Shown piece after piece: positions 36,885 through 48,738 of a stretch of 64,000 bases of DNA. This stretch comes from Gnetum montanum. Lineage: Eukaryota > Streptophyta > Gnetopsida > Gnetales > Gnetaceae. Position 1 is the stretch's first letter; each line of letters starts with the position of its first letter. The notes beneath the pieces were generated by a model that saw only the letters and a program-made list of their open reading frames with translations, was not told the DNA's origin and did no database searches. A program made the position numbers and the translations under genes. Where the stretch lies: contig MNCI01004848.1 in assembly GCA_015680685.1 (NCBI GenBank), positions 58,407 to 122,406 on the forward strand. The letters run 5' to 3'.

Positions 36885-38163
36885 TGTGGATCATTGAACT
36901 TATAGAGCATTGGGGGGGGGGGGGGGGGGGGGAAAAANCAACTTAAAGCTTTGTAACACAAAAGAACATAAATCAAATTTAATATGGTTCCCCAACCTAG
37001 ATAGTCCACACTTAGATGGTAGATCACTAGCATACCTTTGGACTTTGTTACTCTCATAATGTGATTGAAAGATCCACACCCTGTATAGTCTTCAAGCCTT
37101 GCTCTAGAGTGTTATATCACAACACCAATCACTCAACCTTGCAAGGTCTCATCAGGCTTGAAAATGTGGTTTTAAGGCTTCAACAAACTTTACAATCTTG
37201 AGCTCTGCATTGACATGCTGTACCATAGCACCAACAACTCAATCCCGTAGGATCCCAACAAGCTCAAGCACATCAACCCCACATGGCAACAAGAGAACAA
37301 TAATTACAAGGAATAATTGAAACTTAGTTTGTTGATCCTTGTACAATTAGGTACAACACATTTTACAATGCTTTACAATGCCAAAATGATAATACAATGA
37401 GGAGCAACAAAGAATTTAATGATTGTACAATGATTACATAACAAGCTTATACATTTCCCAATGTACATCAAGTCTTCTTATAGCTTCCATGTTTCTAAAT
37501 CCATCTTGAAACTCATGGAATAACTAGCCAGTGGTCACTAACAATCATGGAAGATGTTTTACTTATGCCTGAGATATCGATCTAAAATTACCTTTCATTT
37601 TAGGAAGACATCTTTGTCTGGGAAATATGTCTTTCTGAAGTCTTCATTCTAGAAGACATATTTATCTTATGAAAGATGTCTTTTTACACTTGGTTTGCAT
37701 TCTATAAAGATGTCTTTGCTTGGTGGAAGATGTCTTAGCCTGATAAAAGATGTCTGTTTCTATTGTTTCTTGAAGATGTCTTTGCCTAAAACCACTTCAA
37801 TGTTGCCAAGACGTTTGTTGTTTCTTAGAGATGTCTTTCTTCAAATTTCTTCATCTTTTAAATTCATCATTCCTTGTCAACAACCATGATCTTCTACATG
37901 CTTTAATGATGATAACTTTGCTTATATAGTATTTGGTCCTTGTCTACATTCTTTGGATGTTCTTTTGAAGACCATGTGGATGACCTCCTCCTTGTTCTCT
38001 ATGTAGGCTTTAGCTCATCTTGGTTTCTTGTAGGCTGTAGCTCATCTTGGTTTCCCATGTATGTAGTCATACGAACACAATAACCATACAACCATGCAAA
38101 TAACCTTTGACTCCATTTTACTTAATGTTTTGACACACACCAAAACAGACTCAAAGGTCCACA
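36885..38163 (-). repeat. 5' LTR of element E
   Basis: 1279 bases, the same ends as the 3' LTR. The GATGTCTT-type motif array is at about 37550-37840. The G-rich stretch is here a pure run of 23 G (36910-36932) followed by AAAAA and an N at 36938. Confidence 0.9.
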
Positions 38164-38168
38164 TACTA

Positions 38169-40170
38169 TGTATCAAACCCATCTTAGATGCACTTCTCTT
38201 TGCTTCATTAGATGACAAAGAATCACTCTATTCAACTTATGTGGATGTATACATTCTCTAAAAATTTTATACCTTACACATAATGCATGCTGAACTTCAC
38301 TAAGTCAATGACCAAAAAAGATTCATTTGCTTCTCATAAGAAGGTAAAATAGCATTAATGTGCTTGCTTGTTGATGATAAAACTTTTAATGTATCCCTAT
38401 ACAATAGTCCTAAGTGTTAGCTAAAGTTGCTATGAAGAAAAAAAATTGGTGTAGTTTGATATGGTATTAGTAAGGCTCCTAAAATTATGTGTACATCTAA
38501 TAGCTGCATATGTGTCATGGTTCTCAAGGTCTCATTTCTATTCATTCTATGGTGGGTGGATGGGCCTATGAAAGTGATTTCAGATAAATAAAAGGCATAT
38601 TTTCTTGATAAGATGAGTGTGTGTTATAAAAGCAAGCTATTATTTTAGTGCTAAGGATTTCATTTTTCCTATAAGATGGGTTTATGTGTAACTTAATTGA
38701 CTATTTTAAGGTGTGTGCCTTATCCTTTGTAGTAATATTTGCATGTGTTAGATAATGCATCTAAAATCCCTCCTTGGTTGGCATTGGATTTTTGGATGAT
38801 ACACATTTGGTAGGTTAGAGAATCTATCTAGAGCAAGTTTTAATCCATTATAGTGAGTCTAGCATAGGTTAGTATTAGTGCTCTGTGGATTTTTTCATTA
38901 CTGAAGATGAAAGGAATCACATCTATTATGAAGTAAGGTGTGATACCCATCTATCCTTCTTTAGTAACATGAGTTGAAGTGCACTTGTGCCTTATTACTA
39001 GGTTGAGCTAGGAAAGAAAGAGTTCTTCATTACACTTTACTAGCTATCCTAACTATAATTTTCTTGACTATGTTATGCTTCCTTCATCATTTATCTACTA
39101 GGAAATTTGTCCTCCACATTAATACAACATGAGCAAGGATGCTTCATATTATTTTATGACTAAATGAGTTAATTAAATTAATCAAGTAGGTAGAAGATGG
39201 AATAATAAGACAAGCTATGTTTGTTAAATGAGATACATCCTCACTAAAAAGTATGATGAGAAATGTATAAAATAATAATAATATAATATATTATAATAAA
39301 TATGCTTGGGTGTTTGATTTTCACCCAAATATTTCTCAAAGGTCTAAGCATCTCAACTCAACTCCTCACACTTGATTGAACAACACTTAAATCTTGATAC
39401 ATGGGCTAAAAGATTGATATTTTCCTTTAAATATCCCATTGAATAGTAGAGGATAGGCTTATAATTGGATTTCATTGCTAGATGACAACCTAGTGCACTA
39501 TATGTATGTATATTATTTCCATTTCTCTACCTACAAACCAATTAGCCAACACCACTTCACTTAACTACACATGGCTTAGCTCACTATTCATGGTTTTATT
39601 ACTATTAAACATATTGTTATCCAGATAAAGCAAGCTTTTTAGATTTATAATGAAAGAATCTTACTGGCTAATGAGTTCTACCATTGACAAGACAAGAAAC
39701 TAATCCTATTTCTTCTTAAGCTTGGAGATAGAAATACGGTAGGCTAATAAACTAGTTCTTAACTTTTTGGACATGTTTTACTATACTTACATCCCTTTTT
39801 TTCATTTGTTTTATATATTTCCTTTACACTTTCTATCCTAGTCTAGGTTTGGGAATGTAATAACTGCTCAAGTAGCACATTGATATATCTCAAGCTAGAT
39901 GTTCCTATTGACTATTTGAGAACTATCTTAAACTATTAAGTGATTACTTGACATTCTAGGCCAACCAACATAGCTACTTACATACTAATAGGATAACTTG
40001 GATAAGGTAACCTAGCATTGAATACAACTTATAAGCATTGGTTGCTACTTAAGAGAAAGGAAATCAAGCTTATAATTATTAATTAGCAAAGAGGCGATTC
40101 ACCTATAGGAAAACATCTAGATCATGATTATCATAAGTAATAAATCATATTTTTCATCACTCCAATATTG
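38169..40170. other. AT-rich intergenic, no gene recognised
   Basis: Sequence between elements E and B. No long frame, LTR boundary or RNA gene seen. A short AT-repeat (about 39265-39300) is the only low-complexity patch. Confidence 0.55.
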
Positions 40171-40171
40171 G

Positions 40172-41024
40172 GGTAGCCATGATATCAGGTACATGATATC
40201 GGGTATGTGATATCATGACCCAAGATGTGATATTGTACATATGATATTGTAGGGTTACTCTAAGGTCTATAAATACAGTGCCTAGGCTCACAATTGGGAG
40301 TAAGTTTTTAGCAATCAGTAGCAAAGCTCTTACAGTTTGTCCATTTGAAAGTTAGAATATTTTCCAAGTGCCCATAGTAGGAGGTCTAAGTGTAAATGGA
40401 TCTTTATTCAAGCATTGATGTACCTGAGCACACCATTGTGTTGGCAATAAAGATGAGCTCTTTGATCCATTCCTTGCAGCACTTGAGATTTTCTTTCTTA
40501 TGCATTTACATATTATTATTTCATGCCATTTACATTTATGTTATTTATGCATTAATTAATTTTGATCAATTAAGAAAATCATTAAATTACACAAGCACAA
40601 CCCCCTTTGAGCATACATGTGACACTTGGTAGCTTAGAAATGACTAACGTTTGACAACCTAGTAGTGTTTGCACAAAGTTCAAGATGTGTTCGGGAAGTA
40701 GAAACGGTTACTTGTGTTAGGCTAGATTAGACTTTAGTTTCCTTAGCAATTAATCACCTTTACTTTTAATCACTTTTACTTTTATTGTTCTTCTAGGTGA
40801 GTAATTCCATAAAAACACAAAATAATAAAAATCATATGCCTTAGTTACACTTAACAATAAAATTGCATTCCACAAGTGGGATTGGGAAGACAACGAATGA
40901 ACAACATGTATAGGCTATTTAGCTCTAGTGTACTTAGTAACTATAGTCTACAGAATTCAACTAGATTGCACATGAACACTTGTGATTCGTATAGTTGGGC
41001 GTAGGGGTACCTTGCTGCTCATCA
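40172..41024 (+). repeat. 5' LTR of gypsy element B
   Basis: Homologous to element A's LTRs over most of its length (for example the aaagttagaatattttccaag block at 40350 and the aataaagatgagc block near 40446). Ends CTCATCA at 41024. TATA-like TCTATAAATAC at 40267. U3 (about 40176-40250) has repeated GATATC/GATATT motifs. The left end is uncertain: no clean TGATGAG start is seen, and the sequence just before it (ATTGGGGTA) resembles the polypurine ends of A and C. Confidence 0.78.
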
Positions 41025-41043
41025 TTGGTGTAGTTGCTGGGGA
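41025..41043 (+). other. Primer-binding site of element B
   Basis: TTGGTGTAGTTGCTGGGGA directly follows the LTR, a decayed form of the Asp-tRNA-type site also seen after the LTRs of A and C. Confidence 0.72.
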
Positions 41044-41184
41044 TTGTAGTTCTTTGTACACTATCTAAGACTACTAAAAGTTAGTAACCTCATTGTTTGA
41101 ACCCTGAGAGTCAAATCTTACAAAAATAAAAATTATTATTATTGTTAAATTAAATCTTAACTGCACACTATTTCTTAATACAAA

Positions 41185-43270
41185 ATGTCTTCTTCTCACA
41201 AGAGCCCATCTCTGCCTAGGGTAGTTCAAGTACCTCAACAATACCAAGTGGTATATGCTCATCTTGATGAGTATGTACCAAGATTTACCTTCATCTTATA
41301 TCAAGATGAATTGATGTGGTGGCATGATATTGAAGGCAACATTGTGTTGCCACCTAACCAATCTGTTCCAGAAATTCTCTAACTAATGCTTGCATGACAT
41401 GGGCTTCAACATCTTCATGGAGAATACGAGATGCAAGATCTTGACACAAGGGACTATCATCCCACTGAAGTGCAAAGATTAAGGGATCAACAGCTGGAGC
41501 ACCAACATGAGCTTATGAAGGGCAAGTGGTCAAACATCTTTCCACCTTTGGTTGGCCTAATTGGTAAAGGTAATCATTTCTTTAGTGATTCTCCTCTCTT
41601 GAACTTTGTTCAAGGAGCCCTCAATTAGAATGTATAATCTATAATCCATAATCTAGGTTCTAGTCAAAAATTAACTTGGAGAAGTAAGTTAAGAAAAGGG
41701 GGACATAGGAGATTATGATTGCAATCGTGGTCGCAAGCATCAAAGGAAGGATGATAGGTGTCAGTGTAGAGTAAGTTCCCCTTCTTCTTCCCCTTCATCG
41801 TCATCATCTTCTTCTTCATTTGGTTTAGATCATGACCATAGAAGAAATAACTGTGATGGAGGTGACTGACGAAACCAAAATAATAGAAGGGACCATTGGG
41901 ATAGTTGTGACCGAAGATGTGGGCAATCTAGAGAGGCCCATCATCAAGAAAGAAGGGCTCATAGGGAACATCGAAGGAACCACCATCATGTCCTTGATGA
42001 ACCTCTAATTGCTACTTGGGGTATGTTAAACATTGTAGAGGCTATAAGGATTTCAACAAGGCATGTGAAGGATAGTAGAATAAAGAGGCTTGATATGAAT
42101 AATATTCCTCAGTTCAAGGGAGGATATGATGTTGATTCGCAAAATCATCTCCAGGCCTTCTAGGATGCATGTGACTTGCGAAACAGTGAAAATGACTGGA
42201 AAAAGCTAAAATTATTTCCAAGGATACTCATAAAGGAAGCAAAAATTTGGTATCAATCCTTGGAACTAGAATCAATCAAGCAGTGGAGTATGATGTTGGA
42301 ATTATTCAATGACAAATATCAAACGTACTCCCGAGTATCCAATCTAAGAAAACAAATTCAAGGATGAAAACAAGGGAATCATGAGCCCTTGGATGCTGCT
42401 ATTGGTCAATACTACTCTTTGTTGCATCGATGTCCCAACCATGGATATTCTTAGCTTAATCAGCTTCACCGTATCGTAGATGAGTTACAGTCTAAAACTA
42501 GGAAAACCCTTGGCATCTATGCCCAAGGGAGATTGATAGAGTTAAGCACCCATCATATCCAAAAACTAATTGAGTAGGTAGCCAAGGAGGAGGGAGAGCT
42601 GAGAGAATGTGAAAGTGTAGAAGAATAAAACAAAGATCCTTCTATTTAGAAAAAGGGGTTTAGATTTTATGATAGTGAGGATGAATTTGCCAGAGATGAG
42701 GTGGTGAATCAAAAAATCTTACCATTCCAAAAACTGCAATTAGAAATCATGACTAGGGTTGATTAGTTATGGGACTCCATGGACAATAGGTTTCAAGCTA
42801 TTTTAAAAATTGCTGAAGAGTTTAAGGAGCAAGGTGGTGAGCAAGAGCATTGGAGATGTAAGGAAGCTAAATGTGCCAAATCTAAGGATAAAGGTAAGAT
42901 AGCTGCAATAGAGATGGCTAAGGATAGTGACTCAGATGATGATGGTGGATGTGATGTCTACCAATATGAACATCCTAAGGGATGTTGCCCAGTTGTATCA
43001 CACTTGTAGGAATCTAGGGTGTATGCTTTGCATCCATGACTTGCACAAAGGAAAATGCCCAAAATATTGCCTTATCCACAAGGAAATCCTTGATAGTTCC
43101 ACCGATCATAACAGTACTATCCTAGTGGAACTCCTCCGTAACCCTGTAAACTATACCAATAGTGGTAGCAACCACAATCATGGGCATTGCCACCTCCAAG
43201 ACAATAATACCCTTACTAACAACCAAATCCCTATGGTTACTATGTTTAGCAACCTTCATCTCAAATAGAC
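41185..43270 (+). pseudogene. gag of element B (decayed)
   Basis: Begins at ATG 41185 (MSSSHKSPSLPRVV…) with 65 open codons, including VVYAHLDEYVPRFTFILYQDE, homologous to A and C. The gag core is at 42080-42370 (NDWKKLKLFPRILIKEAK, then LFNDKYQTYSRVSNLRKQ), a retrotransposon gag domain. The region 42780-43010 is Lys/Glu/Asp-rich and ends near EHPKGCCPVVSHL, also in C. Stops are mostly TAG. Its products would form the particle. Confidence 0.8.
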
Positions 43271-43559
43271 TTCTTTGGTCATATTACTACTTTCCAATCT
43301 CACCACTACCCTCCTAAAATAAAACAATCATCCTATCCAAGGAGGGATACCACCTACTACCCTCATGTACATCCTATCCCTAGACCTACTCCTCCACCTC
43401 TTGCACAACTACCACCTACTCTGTCCATGCAAAGTGAATTAGTTGCAAAACCACAACAAAGGAATGCTATGAGGGTGGTTAATCCATCTAGTGGGTCAGA
43501 ACCATGAACAAAGAAAAGACTTTTCTTCCAACCTCGTAGTCCACTTAAGCACTCAGACA

Positions 43560-44105
43560 TATCAGTGGCTAGCAACCTTGCTCCTCCACCTTCCTCTATT
43601 TCCTCTCTATTCGAGTTCCCTTCAAACCAAAATCCCTCTCAAATCCATATTGTAATCCTAAAACATGTTGTATCCGATTGGATTCGAGCTAGTAACCTGC
43701 CTAGAAAATTAGCTAACTCCTGGGAGTCCCCCTTGAGATGTACACAATAGAAAGAAGAGCAACATCCAACTAGAATTGGTAGACCAGTCCATCACTATTC
43801 CATTGGGACTAGTTGAAGACATCGTCATCATCGTTTGTGGGTGGTCATATCCAACTAATTTCCTATTAATCAAAGTGGAGAACTGCAAGGGGGACTTTCC
43901 AATTATTATGGTAAGGATGTGGCTAAGCACTATGGATGCCAAAATGGGCATTAGAGATTTTTCTTTGGAAATATCAAAAGAAAATGAGTTTGGAAAGATT
44001 GAGAAGAAGAGAGTTCCATGTATCACATACAACGATTTAGGGTGCCATTGTGTGCAGAAGTTATGGTCAGTAAAGCAAACATCTATCTCTGCATGCAAGT
44101 AGTGC
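43560..44105 (+). pseudogene. Aspartic protease region of element B
   Basis: 43776-44102 reads SITIPLGLVEDIVIIVCGW, then VENCKGDFPIIM and VPCITYNDLG, collinear with the protease of C. The segment that should hold the DLG active site between about 43725 and 43770 appears deleted: the sequence goes from the LANSWESP part straight to the strand that follows the active site in C. Confidence 0.7.
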
Positions 44106-44499
44106 AAACCAAAAGTTGATATCTAGAGATGTCTGTACATCGTAACCACAAAACAAGAAGGCACCCAATGGTTGACAGCTGATGCTAGCAGTAGTACATT
44201 ATGCATGGAACTGACTGAGGGCCTAATGTTTGAGTATGTTGCAAGTATGGATGAACTCAAGCAAGTTCATCACTAGCTCTCTGAAGGAGTAAATGATGAT
44301 GTGAATTGGGGTGAGCTAGAAATTCCTGATAATTTTAAACAAGAGCCCCATGAATTGAAGACACTATCGGCTAGAATGGAGTATGTATTTTTGAAAAGTG
44401 GGAGGCCACTTATTATTAATGCCAAGCTTACTACAGAACAAAAGAAAAGATTGATAAAAGTTATAAAAAAATGGTTAGTAGCCTTTGCCTAGTCATATT

Positions 44500-45830
44500 C
44501 CAAACTCACTAGGATAGATTCAAGAATATGCTAGCACTAAATATACATTGATCCCACCATCAAGCTAAAATGACAGCCACAACAATGTTTGAATTCCAAA
44601 TTAAAGCATATTTTCAAAGAGGAGATTGAATAACCCCTCAAAGTGGGATTCATCTACCCTGTCATAGATAGTGAGCGGGTCAACCCTCCCATGAATCATG
44701 CCAAAGAAAGAAGGCAAATGGTAGGTGTGCATTGATTTCTAGTTGCTCAACATAACAACTTTCAAGAATTATTTTTTGCTGCCTTTCGTCGACCAAGTGC
44801 TAGACACCATTTCGGGGCACAACTATTATAGCTTTCTAGATGGTTATAATGGCTATAAGCAAATTTGGATTGCACTAGAGGACTAGGAAAAGATACCTTT
44901 CACAAGTCCTTGGGGGACTTTTGCCTATGAACAAATGCCAGTTGGTCTATGTAATGCCCCAGCCACATTTCAGCAATTAGTTCTTAGCATTTTTCAATAG
45001 TAGATTAGTAGCGGGGTAGAAGTTTTTATGGATGATTTTTCTATCTACAGAGCTACATTCAAGCAAGCCCTGGACTATCTTGAGTAGGTGTTGAAAAGAT
45101 GTGTTAAAACAAACCTTCAGCTCAATTAGCAAAAGAGCCATCTTATGGTCTTAGAAGGCATAATGTTGGGGCATTTCATCTCAAAAGTAGGAATCGAGGT
45201 GGACCCTAAAAAAAGAAGGGTCATCCAAGGAATAACCTATCAACCTGAAATAGTCAAAGAAGTTTAGTCATTCCTTAGTCATACTGGCTACTACTAGTGA
45301 TTCATCGAGAATTTTTCCAAAATTGCTAAGCTGTTGGTAGAATTGACAAAGAAGGATGCATCATTCATGTAGACCCCTACATGTGAATTAGCATTTCAAT
45401 AGTTGAAGCAAAAGCTTCTTAAAGCGCCCATTTTTCAAGCACTAGATTGGTCTAGACCATTTCATGTGATGACCAATGCATCAAATTATACTTTGGGGGC
45501 AGTGCTTATGCAAATGGATGATCAAAAATGTCCATATTACATTCACTGTGTAAGCTAGAGCATCGCAGGTGCACAACTAAACTACACCACCAGAAAAAAG
45601 GAGTTGATGGAAATGGTGTTCGCTTTAGAGAAGTTTAGGCACTATGTGCTTGGCTACAAAGTGTTTGTGCACATAGATCATAGCATCATCAGATTTCTCA
45701 TGAACAAACCAATGGTGAGTGCCTGTGTCATACGGTGGCTCGTGATTTTGTAGGAATTCAATCTCATAATGGTAGATTGTAAAGGTATGGAGAATATGGT
45801 TGTAGATCACTTATCATGACTAAGATGGGA
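44500..45830 (+). pseudogene. RT-RNase H region of element B
   Basis: Contains remnants of the RT palm (…DHxxLPFVDQVLDTISG, FLDGYNGYKQIWIALED, VEVFMDDFSIY near 45020) and of RNase H (FALEKFRHYVLGYKVFVHIDHS near 45620-45680), with many in-frame TAG codons and frameshifts. Same order and spacing as C. Confidence 0.78.
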
Positions 45831-45839
45831 TGACAAGGA

Positions 45840-47161
45840 GAAAGAGAGCCCTTTATCTAATCAATTTCCTGACGAATCTCTCCTTGCAGGCACTATTAAT
45901 ACACAAATTTCCAATGAACCAAAATGGTACGACACCATCCTCACTTATCTACTCAAGTAAGAACTGCTACAAGGGTTGGACACTAGAAAGAAACAAAAAT
46001 TTCTTCACCAGGTCAAATACTTCATGGAGATTAATAAAAACCTTTACAAGGTTTGTCTTGATGGCTTGGTACATTGGTGTGTCCCTGATATAGATCAACT
46101 TCATGTTCTTCAGGATGCTCACGAAGGTCGTTGTGGGGGCCATTATGCTAGGAGATGCATGACCATAAATATCCTCATGATTGGGTATTATTAACCAACA
46201 ATCTTTAGGGATGCACACAAATTTATTTACACAAATTTGTTCGCACTTGTGATCATTGCTAGAGGGATGGTGGAACGATAGCTTAAATGGAGGGACTACA
46301 ACAATGGATACAACCTCTCAAACCATTTGACATTTAGGGCATTGACTTTATTGGTTCCATTGCACCTTTATCCAATGGAAAGGCATATATAATATTCATA
46401 GTTGACTATTGTACCAACTAGGTAGAAGCAGTAGTCGTCACTGATTATACATACATCCACCACTGTTTGGTTTGTACAAAAAAATATTGTAAACAGGTTT
46501 GGTGTACCTCATGTGTTAATTTCTAATAATGGAACTCATTTATAGGTCCCACTTTTTGGAAGCTAATGCAATGCTTGGGGGTTAAACATAAATTCACAAC
46601 ACCATATCACCACCAAGCCAATGGTCAAGTTGAAGTTACTAATTGGGAGATTACAAAATTTTTAACACGTACCATTAGTAATACTAAAGGGATTGGAGCA
46701 CTAAATTAAATAATGCCCTTTGGGCCTATCACTTCACATGGAAGCTTCCCATAGGTTATTCTCCCTATAAGCTTATGTATGGAAAACTATCAACATTGCC
46801 CATCCAATCTGAGCTCCGTACACTCTCTACAGCCTATGATATTGACCTAGATCTAAGTCTAGCATAGAAAGAACGATTAATGAGCCTCAACTTGCTAGAA
46901 GAAAATTAGTTAATGGCCTTGTCATCCAATGAGATGCTTAAGGCATTCAATAAGAAATTCCATGACCTGAAAATAAGAAAAGTAAAGTTTCAACTAGGAG
47001 ATAAGGTTCTATATTGGAACCCTGCACATTTACCCCAACGAACCAAATTCCAAACATTGTGGGAAGGATTCTATATCATTGATAAGACTTTTCCATTTGA
47101 GGCCATGATCATCTACAAACCTGATAGCCCAAATAAGAAGCAACTAGTTAACATTCAATAA
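45840..47161 (+). pseudogene. Integrase region of element B
   Basis: The zinc-binding part at 45976-46194 reads FMEINKNLYKVCLDGLVHWC, then LQDAHEGRCGGHYARR. The core follows (IxGIDFIGSIAP…) near 46330. The C-terminal tail 46913-47161 (FHDLKIRKVKFQLGDKVLYW) is open and ends LVNIQ at the stop. Tail without a chromodomain. Dead. Confidence 0.78.
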
Positions 47162-47984
47162 ATAAAACCTTTCCATGAGCTCAAGCCAAACAACACAACA
47201 AACACCTTGTCAGATGGACAACCACACTCAATATTTTGGATCTCTCCCTTCCAACTTAGTCATGGGGGAGATGGCCATCCATAATAACACCTTTGGTAGC
47301 TCCTCAGTTTTTGAATTTTTTATTTTACACATTTTTAGTTTTACAACTTTTTGTTTCCATCTTCTTTGTTTTACACCTTTATTTTACATATTTGTATTTT
47401 TAAGGTTATTGGTCTTTTCTTAGTTTTTGTTTTACACCATTGTTAATACCTTCAATATTTATTGTCTACTCTTTTACTTTCTTTTATGGTTATGTTTGCT
47501 TATGTTTGATGTGTTTCCCTACTTTTTCTACTAATAAGGTGGCAAGTACAATGGTAATGAATTATTCAATGATGTTATGCTTTATTTATAATTTGATTGT
47601 TGATGTCTGGTTTCTGACTTTGAATGTCGTTACTGATGACTGGGACATGGTTTCTTTTCATGTAATAGGTAGTGAGTCCACATCATCCACCCATCCACAT
47701 ACTCTATGATTTTCCTTATTTTGGAAGCGTGTAGTCTCTTCTTCGTTAATATAACTTTAATAAATTGGTGACTTGTGTAGTTTTTGGAATCGAGAAGGAA
47801 TCAAAGGTTTGGATAGTGTGTGGCTTTAAAGGAATGCAGTATTCTTTGTGTTTTTCTATTTTCCTATGTGCAGGAGTGTTCTCGTGAGCTTTTCATCATT
47901 CTACAACATTTCATAATAGGAAGTCAAATAAGTCCTTGCATGGTGTGATCCTCATCACCAAAAAAGGAAAAAAAAAAGATGAGG
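47162..47984 (+). other. 3' non-coding region of element B
   Basis: T-rich, no gene. Contains gtccacatcatccacccatcc and ccttgcatggtgtgatcctc blocks also found at the same place in C (55215, 55470) and, reversed, in A. Ends in an A-rich purine run where it meets the truncated LTR. Confidence 0.65.
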
Positions 47985-48602
47985 ATAAAGTGAACAAATC
48001 TTTATTTGAGCATTGTGTCCCTAAGCACACCTTGTGTTTGGAAATAAAGATGAACTTTGTGATAAACCTTGCAACATTTAGAATAGATTAATTATTTCAT
48101 TTAAATGTTATTTACTGTTATTTGTTACTCTCATTAGTTAATTAATGTTATTTCTATTGAATTGTTAATTATCAACAAATTAGCACACTCAGTATGACCA
48201 CTTTGAGCATACGTGGAACACTTGGTAACCTAGTAACAACTAGCGTTTGGTAATCCTAGTGGTGTTACACTGGTTCAGGATGTGTTCAGAGAGTGGGAAT
48301 GGATGTTGGTGTTAGGACTAGTTAGGGAATAGTTAATTAGTTAAATCAAATTAGTTATTAAATTGCTTCATTTCTCTCTTTTAAGCATCAAGAACATAAA
48401 ACATAAAACAATAAAAATACATACCTCGAGTTTACTTAACCATACAATTGTGCCTTACAAGTAAGCTTGGGAAGACAACAATCGCATAACCCATCCTTGT
48501 TCTATGTAAGCGCATAAGCACTTAATCCTTGGAGTTTGACTGTATCATGTGTAAACACTTGTATTCATATGGTTGGGCATAGGGGTACCTAACCACTCAT
48601 CA
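47985..48602 (+). repeat. Shared middle LTR (U3-deleted; 5' LTR of element C)
   Basis: Homologous to 56880-57497 with few differences, ending CTCATCA at 48602. The first ~230 bases present in the right LTR (U3 with TATA box and GATATC motifs, 56651-56880) are absent. Instead, element B's A-rich 3' end joins directly at ataaagtgaac. Confidence 0.88.
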
Positions 48603-48621
48603 TTGGTGCTGTTGCCAGGGA
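48603..48621 (+). other. Primer-binding site of element C
   Basis: TTGGTGCTGTTGCCAGGGA directly after the LTR; differs from the canonical Asp-tRNA-type site only by C-to-T or G-to-A changes at CpG positions. Confidence 0.82.
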
Positions 48622-48738
48622 TTTTGTTGTTTGTGCACTGATTAGAACTTAGAAAATCCTTCTATTGTTGGAATGAACCCTTAGGGATAGTTATCCAAAA
48701 ATCGTCAAAAAAGAGTATTGCACATTGAATAATCAATC

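Larger units (their letters stand above)
31781..38163 (-). mobile_element. Ty1/copia-type LTR element E, complete, gag only, TSD TACTA, 6.4 kb
   Basis: Two long LTRs (31781-33117 and 36885-38163) with TG…CA ends, flanked by perfect 5-bp repeats TACTA at 31776-31780 and 38164-38168. In sense (minus) direction: 5' LTR, primer site TGGTATCAAAGCC, gag, about 2 kb without recognisable genes, polypurine tract, 3' LTR. The primer site and gag are copia type. No protease, integrase, RT or RNase H motif is seen in the 3.77-kb interior, so it would have needed enzymes from another element. The LTRs look roughly 85-90% identical by eye, so the insertion is old. Confidence 0.88.
40172..48602 (+). mobile_element. 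Ty3/gypsy element B (left unit of B-C tandem)
   Basis: Order on plus: LTR, primer site, gag, protease, RT-RNase H, integrase, 3' non-coding region with an A-rich purine tract (about 47960-47980). It then abuts a U3-less LTR that is closer to C's LTR than to B's own. No matching TSD found. The same family branch as A, without A's second ORF and tandem repeat. Confidence 0.8.

Noticed and set aside
40160-40180. ATTGGGGTA before B's LTR as a polypurine tract of yet another upstream element
   Set aside because: Short and without any recognisable internal region upstream; kept only as a doubt about B's left border.
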